From Pseudomonadota bacterium (GTDB lineage: Bacteria > Pseudomonadota > Gammaproteobacteria > Burkholderiales > Burkholderiaceae_C): DNA of 8,130 bases. The translations under genes and the position numbers were made by a program. The notes below the pieces were generated by a model. It searched no databases, was not told the origin of the DNA, and was given only the letters and a program-made list of their open reading frames with translations. Shown here in pieces: positions 1 to 7,199 of the stretch (position 1 is the stretch's first letter; every line of letters starts with the position of its first letter). The stretch lies in assembly GCA_030918015.1 (NCBI GenBank), contig JAUPTP010000075.1, forward strand, positions 1 to 8,130. The letters run 5' to 3'.

Positions 1-336
1 GGCGCCGAGATCGGCCAGCCGCGCCGGGTCGGGCGCCGAGACCGGCCGCGGGGGCAGATCCGGGACCGGCGTCGCGGGGGCCGACGGGGCCTCGGCCGGG
101 CGGAGATGGGCGACTGGCGTGGCCAGGCCGGGCCGAGGAGACGGGAGGGCGGCCGGCGGCGCGACCGGCAGGGCCACACGCGGCGGCTCCTCCCGAACGG
201 TCACGCGCACGAGCGCCGGTGAAGGCGGCGCGGCCGTCATCGAGACGGCGGGGTGCAGCAGCCCGGCGCCGGCCTGCAGCACGACGGCGTGGGCCAGCAG
301 CACCAGTGGCAGCGTCAGCAGCCGGGCTGGCGTCAT
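1..336 (-). CDS. Unidentified membrane-anchored Pro/Ala-rich protein, 5' part only (coupled to pilY1)
   Basis: This reading frame starts at ATG 336-334 and runs open for 112 codons to the window edge. The ATG overlaps the pilY1 stop in an ATGA junction, and no Shine-Dalgarno sequence is seen, so translation is probably coupled to pilY1. The protein begins MTPARLLTLPLVLLAHAVVL, one hydrophobic segment (about residues 5-27) that could be a signal anchor or signal peptide. From about residue 33 it is rich in Pro, Ala and Val with scattered Arg, a periplasmic linker style. Such an N-terminus is seen in TonB-like energy transducers and in betaproteobacterial DUF3108 proteins; the latter is my weak preference. 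The C-terminal domain that would decide lies outside the window. The reading frame is well supported by its junction and composition; the function is not known. Confidence 0.7.
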   Translation of the reverse strand, partial: MTPARLLTLPLVLLAHAVVLQAGAGLLHPAVSMTAAPPSPALVRVTVREEPPRVALPVAPPAALPSPRPGLATPVAHLRPAEAPSAPATPVPDLPPRPVSAPDPARLADLGA

Positions 337-3300
337 TGCAGCATCGGCACTTCACGCCAGTTGAGCTGGCGCAGCGTGCCGCTGCGGCCGAAGGTGCCGG
401 GCTGGTTCGTCACGCTGCCGCCGCTGCGGCCCGCCACCAGCCGCACCTTGCCGCCGATGTTCTTGAAGCTGATGTCCGAGGCCAGGCCGGCGCTGGAGGC
501 GCTCAGCGCCACGGCCGCACCGCTGCTGTCGGTGAGCATGCTCTTGCCATCGGCGAAGCTCACCGCGAGCACGCGGCTGCTGCCCGAGGGCGAGCAGGCG
601 TCGCCCCCGGGCAGGTTCAGCGCCACTCCGACCAGGCCTTGTGTCACCGTCGGCGCGACCGTGATGCGCTCGGCGATGCCGTCGCTGCTGCTGCCCAGGT
701 CGACATACCAGCCCATCGGCCGCGAGGGCGAGCTGCCGATGCCCGTCAGCAGGTCGGTGTTGGCCACCATCTGGGCGCGCGTCACGGGGAAGCTCGCGCC
801 GGAGGGCAGCGTCGAGCTGGTGTACATCGCGCCGGCGGTGCCGTCGACCAGCGCGTAGAAGGCCTGGCGCTGCGTGCTGCTGATGTCGCTGTCGCCCAGC
901 AGCCGGCCGGTGCCCACCAGCAGATAGCGCTTGCCCGAGCTGGGCTCGATCATCACGCGCACCGGCGTGGTCACCGGCTGGGCGGTGCCGCTGGCGTCGG
1001 TCAGCTGGGCGAATTTCAGCGCGGCCGGGTAGCTGCCGTTGGCGCGGCTGATGTCCAGGCGCCAGAGGTTGCCCTGCATGTCGCCGGCGTACAGCGCCGT
1101 GGCGGTGTAGTCGGTCTGGTCGGGGATGAAGGCGGTGACATGCGCGACGTCGTAGGGCACGCTCGCCGTGCTGCCCGAGAGCGTGATCTTCTCGTAGAGC
1201 GCGCCGGTCTTGGGGTTGAGCAGGTGGATCGAGGCGCTGCCGTCGGGCGTGCTGTAGCCCGAGGCGATGACCACGGTCCAGCCGTACTTGGCCGTCTTGA
1301 CGACGCGCGCGTCGCCGTAGCCGTGGCCCAGCGAGGCGTCGGTGTATTCCCACAGCACCTTGCCGGCGACCGCGGCCTCGCTGGTCCAGCTGCTCGGGTC
1401 GGTGACGTCGATCGCGTAATAGCCCCGGCCGCCCCGGCCCAGGCCGCCGATCAGCACGGTGCGCCAGTCGCTGGTGGTGGCCGCGGGCGAGGCGCCGCCC
1501 ACGCGCGCGAAATCGACATCGAAGGTCAGCGGCGTGGCGTCGACGTAGGGGCGATGCGCGTAGGAGGGGTTGCCCAGCGCCGCCAGGCCCCGGGTGGCGG
1601 CGGTGCTGCTGTCGCCGTACAGGAAGCTGGGCAGGTAGGCGAAGAGCTCCGTGCCGGCGCTGCTGCCCGAGAGGCTGCCGTCGAAGGCATGCAGCATGCC
1701 GTCGTTGGCGCCCAGGTAGACGACCGTGCGGCGGCTGGCCTGGGCACGCCGGAAGGCGGTGTAGCCGGGGTTGGTGGCGTCGTAGTAGGGCGCCGAGGGC
1801 ACGCCGACCGCGGTGAGCTTGGAGTTCACGATGTCGCCCAGCACCGCGCTGCGGTTGCGGTAGGCGCCGCCGGCCGAGAGCTCGCGGGTGCGGTCGCCGC
1901 GCAGGTAGTCGACGAAGCTGGCCGCCGACTGCGAGGCCGAGGCCACGCCGGGCACGGCCGAGAACGAGGCGTAGTAGGTGCGCGACGACAGCGATGTGCC
2001 GGCCAGGCTGGCGCTGCGGAAAGGCAGGGCGGCACCGGCGGCGGTGCAGCAGGTGACGATCTTGCGGCTGGTCGGCGGGGTCGAGGCCAGCAGCGTGCGG
2101 GCGTTCCAGACCTCGGTCGAGGTGGGCGTGCCGTCGCTGGCGTAGCTGACCGACAGGCCCAGCAGCGTGCCTGTCCACGAGCGCGGGTCGTAGCTGGCCG
2201 AGTAGCTGGTGTTGCCGCTGCTGGCCTCGTTCAGCGAGGTCGAGGCGAAGGAGGTCGAGGTGGTGGCCGCCGCCTCCATGGCGATCTTCGCGAAGGCCGA
2301 GGCCAGGCCCGAGATCATCTGCGCGGCCTGGCCGCCGGTGTAGTAGTTGTCCGGTCTCAGGTCCGAGCCGACGGTGTCGGTGCTCGAGTACCAGGCGCTC
2401 TGCGCGAGGGTGCTGGTGGTGTGGGTGCTGGCATAGGCGTCGAAGCTGCCGGGCACCTCGAAGCCGCCGTACTTGGCCGCCAGCCAGTACTGGTTCCTGG
2501 ACCGGTAGGACTGGTTCTCCAGCACGTCCACCCAGTAGGTGGCCACCGTCTGCTTGCCCGAGAGGTCTCCGCGCAGGTCGACCGTGTGGGCGTGATAGGC
2601 CATGCCGGCGATGTAGTAGCTGTTGTTCAGGCCCGAGGAGTAGCTGCCCAGGCCGGACCAGCCCTCGAGCTGGCCGACCATGTCGGTGGCCTTCTTCATG
2701 TCGATGCCGGTGTCGGCGGCGACCTCGGCGGGCATCGTCGGCTCGGCGGCCGTGCGCACGGTGCTGCCGTAGAGGTTGGCGTCGTTCCAGGTGTTGACGT
2801 CGCCGATGCCCAGGATGAAGTTCTTCTGGCAGCTGTAGGCGATCGGGTCGTCCCAGCTGGTGATGACGGGGAAGCCGTCGATCAGGGTGTTGAGCGTGGC
2901 GGTGCTGGTCACGCCGCTCAGGCTGTTGTAGGCCGCCACCGGCCCGAGCTTGCGGTAGTAGCGCAGGCCCGCGTAGTAGAGCTCGCTCACCGGGTCGTAG
3001 CCCTTGTAGCTGCCGGAGGTCGAGCCGAAGCGGTTGAGGTAGTTCATCACGCCGCTGTACTGCAGCGTCGGCGTCAGGCCGGTCTGGGCCTGGGCGAAGG
3101 CGATGGTGGCGTTGGTGTCGGCGGGGTCGGGGTTGGCCAGCATGATGCCGGTGCTGCCGTCCCATTCGGCCAGGCTGTTGGTGACCGACCCGGAGCCGGG
3201 CACCGGCTGGGTCGGGGCGATGTACTTCATGCGCGCGCGCATCACGCCGCCGTCGCGGTAGTAGCCGTCGTTCAGGTAGCCGAAGGCCGAGTAGCGCAGC

Positions 3301-4406
3301 TTCGAGGCGTACTGCTGCATCAGCCCTTCAGGCTTGTAGATCGGGCTGGCGGTGGTGCCGTACTTCGTGCAGTTGCTCTCCACGCCGATGCTGGCGTCGC
3401 AGACCTTGGGCTGGATGTAGACCAGGTAGGGCGTGCGGCTGGCGATCGTGCCGCCGGCGCCGGACTGGCTCTGGTAGTTCGTCGTCGCCAGCAGGCTGGT
3501 GCTGCAGCTGGTGTAGACGGTGGCGGTCGACGAGTGGGCCAGCGCGGCGCTGGTGCAGGCGGTGGCGGTGCTCTGCGTGTTGGTGCAGCTGTAGGTGTAG
3601 CTGGCGCCGCCGTCGCTGGTGCTGCGCGAGCAGCTCAGGGCGGTCAGCGGCGTGGCGTTGCTGGTGGTGCAGCTGTTGGCGCCGGCCGCCATGCCGCACC
3701 ACCCGGTGAAGGAGGTGTTGGTGCCGCACCAGACATTGCTGCTGCGGTCGGCGTTCAGGCCGAAGGTGCAGCCCAGCGGCGAGTCGGTGCTGATCGTCAT
3801 CGCCACGCCCAGCCCGTTGATCGAGGTGGCCACCGCCGCCGAGGTGAACGGGGTCGCGCCCGAGACGGTGGCGGCCGCGCTGGTCACCTTGTCGGGGAAG
3901 TAGCCCAGGCCGGGGTGGCGCGTCTTCTGCAGGATGGTCTGCGTGGAGGTGTCGACCTTGCGCGTGCCGCCGGTCAGCGCCCAGCGGAAGGCGTCGAGCG
4001 TCTGGGTCGAGGCCCAGTTCAGCCAGTTGCCGCTCCACAGCGGCACCGCCGCGGTCGAGCTGCAGGTGCGGGTGGTGGTCAGGCTGTGCGGCGTGAAGTA
4101 GCTGTCGGCCGGCGTCGTCGCGTTGTAGACATAGCGGTAGCACTTGCCGGCGTCGAAGTAGCCCGCGTAGGCGGTGGCGGTGCTGTAGGCGCTGGTGTTG
4201 AGGTAGGCCGGCGTGCTGGCGGTGGGGTACTCGACCGACAGCGCCAGCAGCAGGTTGCCCGGCACGCTGCTGGAGGAGAACAGCGGCGCGTCGGCGAGGT
4301 CGAGGGCGGCGGCGGCCGGCGCGGGCAGCAGGGCCGGCCACAGCATCGGCAGCCAGGCCAGCGCCAGCCGACGCAGCCAGCGCGAGAGTCGTTGCAAGGT
4401 CGTCAT
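333..4406 (-). CDS. pilY1: PilY1-type pilus tip adhesin / assembly protein
   Basis: A 1357-residue exported protein, longer than the roughly 1160-residue Pseudomonas PilY1. In the family it sits at the pilus tip with the minor pilins, promotes assembly, counters retraction, and serves adhesion and surface sensing. An Arg-rich N-terminus, hydrophobic core and AAAA at 31-34 form a signal peptide, probably cut before L35. The C-terminal third is the PilY1 beta-propeller: YLRGD at 834-838, NRSAVLGDIVNS at 851-862, VVYLGANDGMLHAFDG at 895-910, GGLGRGGRGYYAIDVTDP at 987-1004 and YAGDMQGNLWRLDI at 1106-1119. At the N-terminus, where vWA-bearing PilY1 proteins show an Asp-x-Ser-x-Ser metal site, this one has NLLLALSVEYPT (51-62). 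Residues 213-301 hold eight Cys in a Ser/Thr/Asn-rich stretch. The calcium loop before YAGD is degenerate (D1096, D1099, D1109). The ATG at 4406 lies 21 nt after pilX without a clear Shine-Dalgarno sequence, but the signal peptide supports it. Confidence 0.96.
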   Translation of the reverse strand: MTTLQRLSRWLRRLALAWLPMLWPALLPAPAAAALDLADAPLFSSSSVPGNLLLALSVEYPTASTPAYLNTSAYSTATAYAGYFDAGKCYRYVYNATTPADSYFTPHSLTTTRTCSSTAAVPLWSGNWLNWASTQTLDAFRWALTGGTRKVDTSTQTILQKTRHPGLGYFPDKVTSAAATVSGATPFTSAAVATSINGLGVAMTISTDSPLGCTFGLNADRSSNVWCGTNTSFTGWCGMAAGANSCTTSNATPLTALSCSRSTSDGGASYTYSCTNTQSTATACTSAALAHSSTATVYTSCSTSLLATTNYQSQSGAGGTIASRTPYLVYIQPKVCDASIGVESNCTKYGTTASPIYKPEGLMQQYASKLRYSAFGYLNDGYYRDGGVMRARMKYIAPTQPVPGSGSVTNSLAEWDGSTGIMLANPDPADTNATIAFAQAQTGLTPTLQYSGVMNYLNRFGSTSGSYKGYDPVSELYYAGLRYYRKLGPVAAYNSLSGVTSTATLNTLIDGFPVITSWDDPIAYSCQKNFILGIGDVNTWNDANLYGSTVRTAAEPTMPAEVAADTGIDMKKATDMVGQLEGWSGLGSYSSGLNNSYYIAGMAYHAHTVDLRGDLSGKQTVATYWVDVLENQSYRSRNQYWLAAKYGGFEVPGSFDAYASTHTTSTLAQSAWYSSTDTVGSDLRPDNYYTGGQAAQMISGLASAFAKIAMEAAATTSTSFASTSLNEASSGNTSYSASYDPRSWTGTLLGLSVSYASDGTPTSTEVWNARTLLASTPPTSRKIVTCCTAAGAALPFRSASLAGTSLSSRTYYASFSAVPGVASASQSAASFVDYLRGDRTRELSAGGAYRNRSAVLGDIVNSKLTAVGVPSAPYYDATNPGYTAFRRAQASRRTVVYLGANDGMLHAFDGSLSGSSAGTELFAYLPSFLYGDSSTAATRGLAALGNPSYAHRPYVDATPLTFDVDFARVGGASPAATTSDWRTVLIGGLGRGGRGYYAIDVTDPSSWTSEAAVAGKVLWEYTDASLGHGYGDARVVKTAKYGWTVVIASGYSTPDGSASIHLLNPKTGALYEKITLSGSTASVPYDVAHVTAFIPDQTDYTATALYAGDMQGNLWRLDISRANGSYPAALKFAQLTDASGTAQPVTTPVRVMIEPSSGKRYLLVGTGRLLGDSDISSTQRQAFYALVDGTAGAMYTSSTLPSGASFPVTRAQMVANTDLLTGIGSSPSRPMGWYVDLGSSSDGIAERITVAPTVTQGLVGVALNLPGGDACSPSGSSRVLAVSFADGKSMLTDSSGAAVALSASSAGLASDISFKNIGGKVRLVAGRSGGSVTNQPGTFGRSGTLRQLNWREVPMLQ

Positions 4407-4427
4407 GGCGGGCGGATCTGCGAGGGT

Positions 4428-5000
4428 TCAGCGGGTCAGGGTCATCTGGAAGAAGGCCTGCGTGCCGCGCGGGCCGGTGGCGCGCACGCTCACCCGCAGC
4501 ACGGCGCGCACTTCGGTCTTGACGAGGCGGTAGCGGTCGTCGGAGGCGCTGTCGAGATCGGTGCGGTCGAGGGCGCAGGCGGTGGCCAGCACATCGCCCT
4601 CGGCCAGGCAGAGCCGGTCGATCACCCAGCGCACCGTCACGCCGCTGGCGCTGTCGACCAGGTCGGCGCCGGTCATGCCCGCCGCGGTGAAGGCCGCATC
4701 GCTCAGCAGCAGGTTCGGGATGCCCTGGGCGTTGCTGTCGAGCCGCCGGGCGGAGTAGTTGGCCGCGCCCAGCGCGCTCTGCCGGGCCGTCTCGCTCGAG
4801 AGCGCGCCGCTGGCGAGCAGCAGTCGCGCCTGCGCGAAGCCCCGCTCGGCCTGGTTGACCAGGTCGCGGCGCTGCCCGAACTGGCCCGCCTGCAGCAGGC
4901 CGACATCCTGCGCGCGGATCAGCGAGAGCGCGCCCAGCAGCATGACCGTCAGCGCGATCAGCGTGAACAGCAGCGCCATGCCGCGGGCGGGTCTTCTCAT
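4428..5000 (-). CDS. pilX: Minor pilin PilX
   Basis: A 190-residue prepilin-like protein between pilW and pilY1, the usual place of PilX. The N-terminus MRRPARGMALLFTLIALTVM has a short basic leader ending in Gly7, the expected PilD cleavage site, then a helix to about residue 29. Position +5 of the mature protein is Phe12, not Glu; lack of Glu5 is known in PilX and in its type II secretion counterpart GspK, which sit at the tip. The stretch QRRDLVNQAERGFAQARLLL (43-62) is the family-typical continuation of the pilin helix. C131 and C142 could form a disulfide. In the priming complex PilX joins PilV, PilW and PilY1. The ATG at 5000 overlaps the pilW stop in an ATGA junction with no Shine-Dalgarno sequence, so it is probably translationally coupled. 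The frame stays open upstream, but only this start places the leader correctly. Confidence 0.92.
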   Translation of the reverse strand: MRRPARGMALLFTLIALTVMLLGALSLIRAQDVGLLQAGQFGQRRDLVNQAERGFAQARLLLASGALSSETARQSALGAANYSARRLDSNAQGIPNLLLSDAAFTAAGMTGADLVDSASGVTVRWVIDRLCLAEGDVLATACALDRTDLDSASDDRYRLVKTEVRAVLRVSVRATGPRGTQAFFQMTLTR

Positions 5001-6184
5001 GGCTGGATCAGCAGGTTGCGCAGCGGCACGGTCGTCTCGAGCGTGCGGTAGCGGTAGAGCCGCTCGGCCTTGCTGAGCGAGAGGGTCTCGACCAGGCTGC
5101 CGCCCAGGTCCGAGAACAGGGTGAGCGACGCATCGGTCGGCGGCTTGTCCGCATCGGCCTCCAGGTCGGGCCGGGCCGAGCGCATCACCAGGCCGACGCG
5201 CAGCGCGATGATGGTGCGCAGCCGCGCGTTGGCCGCCGCCGAGCCGTCCATCAGCGCGGCGATGGCGTAGTTGCCGGTGGCCTCGGTCCAGCTGTCGATC
5301 ACCCGGTCGCCGTTGGTGTCGAAGCCGTAGCGCGCGTGCAGCGCGAACACGTTGTCGGCCAGCGCCTGCAGCGCCGGCGCGGTGGTCTGCAGCAGGTCGT
5401 AGGCTGCCAGCAGTCCGCCATCGCCCACGCCGACGAGCTGCATCTCGGGCGGGTTGCCCGCGCCTACATTGCCCAGCGCATGCACGGTGCCGGCGCTGGA
5501 GAAGCCGCTCAGCGAGGTGCTCTCGACCGTGGCCGTCCAGTAGCTGCCCGCCAGCGGCACGCTGCCGCGGCCGACGCTGGCGTCGAAGCTGCTCGAGACC
5601 TCGCTGAGCATGCACGGCGCGGTGCCGGTGCTCGCCGGCTGGCGGTCGCCGACGAGGATCATCTCGCCGCTGCTCAGGCCCAGGGTGCTGTCGAGCGTGA
5701 GCGTGCTCGACATGGGGTCGGCGCTGAAGTTCATCGGCATGTCGGACTGGCCGCTGTGTCCGCTCATCAGGATCAGCACGTCGGAGGCGCGGCCGCTGGG
5801 CTGCGGCGTGGTCTGGCCGGCGGCGATGAGCGCCGGGGCGAGCCGGAAGACGCCGCTGCTGCCCGGGTTCACGGCCGCGAACGGCGCCGGCAGGCTGGAG
5901 CCGGACGGCACGGGCAGCAGCTGCGTGCCGGCGCGGGCCGCATGCAGCCGGCAGCCGAACAGGTGGCTGGCCGACTGCGTGTAGCCCGAGCCGGCGCTGC
6001 GCAGCAGGCGGTCGATCTGAGCCAGCGCATGGCTGCCGACCTGCAGCGTGTCGCTGCCGTCGATCGCCCGCCGCCGGCCGTTCTCGCTGATGCGCAGCAC
6101 GCTCACGACCGCCAGCGTCACCAGCGAGCCGATCAGCAGCGCGATCAGCATCTCCACCAGGGTCAGTCCGCGGGGTCGTCTCAT
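4997..6184 (-). CDS. pilW: Minor pilin PilW
   Basis: A 395-residue minor pilin. The leader MRRPRG is followed by LTLVEMLIALLIGSLVTL, a class III prepilin signal with cleavage after Gly6 and Glu11 at mature position +5. The large globular part has PilW family features: GRASDVLIL at 131-139, ARYGFDTNGDRVIDSW at 284-299, a NARLRTIIALRVGLVMRS-type strand at 319-336, and YRYRTLETTVPLRN near the end. D289, N291, D293 and D297 give the spacing of a calcium-binding loop. C78 and C191 may form a disulfide. In Pseudomonas, PilW interacts with PilX and PilY1 in the tip complex that starts fibre assembly. Its start overlaps the pilV stop (ATGA) and its stop overlaps the pilX start (ATGA), so the three genes are tightly coupled. 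The frame is open far upstream, but only the ATG at 6184 gives a prepilin leader. Confidence 0.95.
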   Translation of the reverse strand: MRRPRGLTLVEMLIALLIGSLVTLAVVSVLRISENGRRRAIDGSDTLQVGSHALAQIDRLLRSAGSGYTQSASHLFGCRLHAARAGTQLLPVPSGSSLPAPFAAVNPGSSGVFRLAPALIAAGQTTPQPSGRASDVLILMSGHSGQSDMPMNFSADPMSSTLTLDSTLGLSSGEMILVGDRQPASTGTAPCMLSEVSSSFDASVGRGSVPLAGSYWTATVESTSLSGFSSAGTVHALGNVGAGNPPEMQLVGVGDGGLLAAYDLLQTTAPALQALADNVFALHARYGFDTNGDRVIDSWTEATGNYAIAALMDGSAAANARLRTIIALRVGLVMRSARPDLEADADKPPTDASLTLFSDLGGSLVETLSLSKAERLYRYRTLETTVPLRNLLIQP

Positions 6185-6585
6185 GGCAGCGCCACCCGGG
6201 TCTGGTACTGGAGCAGGCCCAGCGAGGCGCTGCGCGAGGGCGGGCGCCAGCGCACCGTGACCGTCACGCCGCCGAGCGCATCGGGGCTGCTGATCGTGCC
6301 GGTCGCGTTGGGCAGGCCGGCGGCGCTGCTGTCCTGCACCCGGCTCTGCCAGTCGCTCACGACGCCGGCGGGCAGGCTGACCGTGCCGCGCAGCCACATT
6401 TCGGTGGTGATGCGCTCGGCCAGCAGGGCCGCGCGCAGGCGGTCCTCGGCGTCGGTGCCCTGCTGCAGCGCGCGGGCCTGCAGCGCCGCCAGCCCCAGCA
6501 CGCCCACCGACAGGATCAGCAGCGAGACCATCACCTCGACCAGGGAGACGCCCCGCAGGCGCCGGGGGGACGGGCGGCTTGTCAT
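6181..6585 (-). CDS. pilV: Minor pilin PilV
   Basis: A 134-residue prepilin. The basic leader MTSRPSPRRLRG is cut after Gly12 by the prepilin peptidase; VSLVEVMVSLLILSVGVLGL follows, with Glu17 at mature +5. The run GVLGLAALQARALQ and the following ERITTEMW (57-64) are typical of PilV, equivalent to GspI in type II secretion. I chose the ATG at 6585 because AGAGG lies 7 nt upstream; an in-frame ATG at 6609 would only add eight residues to the leader and overlap the preceding gene. No Cys is present. The protein is shorter than many PilV homologues, yet its stop is shared with the pilW start in ATGA, so it does not look truncated. The role, by family, is the minor-pilin priming complex in the inner membrane and at the pilus tip. 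Confidence 0.92.
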   Translation of the reverse strand: MTSRPSPRRLRGVSLVEVMVSLLILSVGVLGLAALQARALQQGTDAEDRLRAALLAERITTEMWLRGTVSLPAGVVSDWQSRVQDSSAAGLPNATGTISSPDALGGVTVTVRWRPPSRSASLGLLQYQTRVALP

Positions 6586-6592
6586 GGGTTGA

Positions 6593-6597
6593 CCTCT
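6593..6597 (-). promoter_or_regulatory. Ribosome binding site of pilV
   Basis: AGAGG on the minus strand, 7 nt before the ATG at 6585. It decides this start over the upstream in-frame ATG at 6609, and is one of the few clear Shine-Dalgarno sites inside the operon. Confidence 0.65.
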
Positions 6598-6602
6598 GGG
6601 AC

Positions 6603-7199
6603 TCAGCATCCGTCGGCCTGGCCCGAGGCCAGCGAACGCGCCGGGTCGCACACGCGGATGCGCCCTCCGGCAAAGACCTGCACCTCGAGCGGCCGGTCCG
6701 ACCCGGAGGCCGACAGGCGGTAGACGCTGGGGGCTGCCAGCGTCGTCGGGGCGCTGCAATCAGCCCCCAGGCCGGTGCCGGAGCGCGAGACGGGCCGACC
6801 GATCATGTTGAAGCACAGCAGCGCCGGGCCGGTGACGGTGACCTGTTCCTGGCGCGCATGGGCGCTGCCCAGGATGAAGAGCGCCGTGTCGGAGACGGCC
6901 TCGCCGCTGAGGCGCGGCAGGGCCTGGGCGAACCAGGCGTTGCCGTTGGCCACCGGCGTGGCGCCCAGGTCGGGCGTGTCCAGGGTCAGCGCGAAGGTGG
7001 TCAGGCGGTTGCGCCGCAGCGCTTCGGCGCGGGTCAGGCGCAGGTCGTTGCCCAGCCGCTCGGCCGCGCCGCGCACCCGCGCGTTGGCGTTCCAGGTGGC
7101 CAGCGGCGGCGTGGCCGCCAGCATCAGCAGCGCCAGCAAGGCCAGCGTCACCAGCAGCTCCACCAGCGTGAAGCCCCGCCCGCGCATGATGCTCAGCAT
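6603..7199 (-). CDS. fimT: GspH/FimT-family minor pilin
   Basis: A 198-residue pseudopilin. The leader ends at Gly9; FTLVELLVTLALLALLMLAA follows, with Glu14 at mature +5. ATPPLATWNANARVRGAAERLGNDLRLTRAEALRRN-type sequence (29-64) is the hallmark of the GspH/FimT family, and the C-terminal GGRIRVCDPA (178-187) matches its usual ending. G179-R180-I181-R182 fits the GRxR motif reported for DNA-binding FimT of Legionella. Position in the operon equals fimU/fimT of Pseudomonas; FimU and FimT are close paralogues, so the symbol is tentative. Cys at 129, 148, 184 and 198 could form two disulfides. The ATG at 7199 overlaps the pilE end by 7 nt; GGGAG lies only 3 nt before it, short spacing, and an ATG at 7187 (Met5) is an alternative that still leaves a usable leader. 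Confidence 0.9.
   Translation of the reverse strand: MLSIMRGRGFTLVELLVTLALLALLMLAATPPLATWNANARVRGAAERLGNDLRLTRAEALRRNRLTTFALTLDTPDLGATPVANGNAWFAQALPRLSGEAVSDTALFILGSAHARQEQVTVTGPALLCFNMIGRPVSRSGTGLGADCSAPTTLAAPSVYRLSASGSDRPLEVQVFAGGRIRVCDPARSLASGQADGC

Noticed and set aside
1..47. Imperfect 16-nt direct repeat (GGCGCCGAGA-Y-CGGCC at 1-16 and 32-47).
   Set aside because: Two copies only, 31 bases apart and not in the same reading phase; likely chance in very GC-rich Pro/Ala/Arg coding sequence.
352..3165. A minus-strand open frame of about 937 codons inside pilY1 in another frame.
   Set aside because: The product is an Arg/His/Pro/Gln/Leu-rich string without motifs, while the pilY1 frame carries a signal peptide and conserved propeller motifs over the same bases.
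219..5051. A very long + strand open frame (about 1610 codons) opposite pilY1 and pilX.
   Set aside because: Its product is dominated by Ala, Gly, Arg and Val with His and Gln, has no domain-like pattern, and runs across two real genes and their junction. This is the expected shadow of GC-rich codon use on the other strand.
5336..6592. A + strand open frame of about 418 codons opposite pilW and pilV.
   Set aside because: Low-complexity Ala/Arg/Gly/His composition and complete overlap with two pilin genes with clear prepilin signals; a shadow frame.
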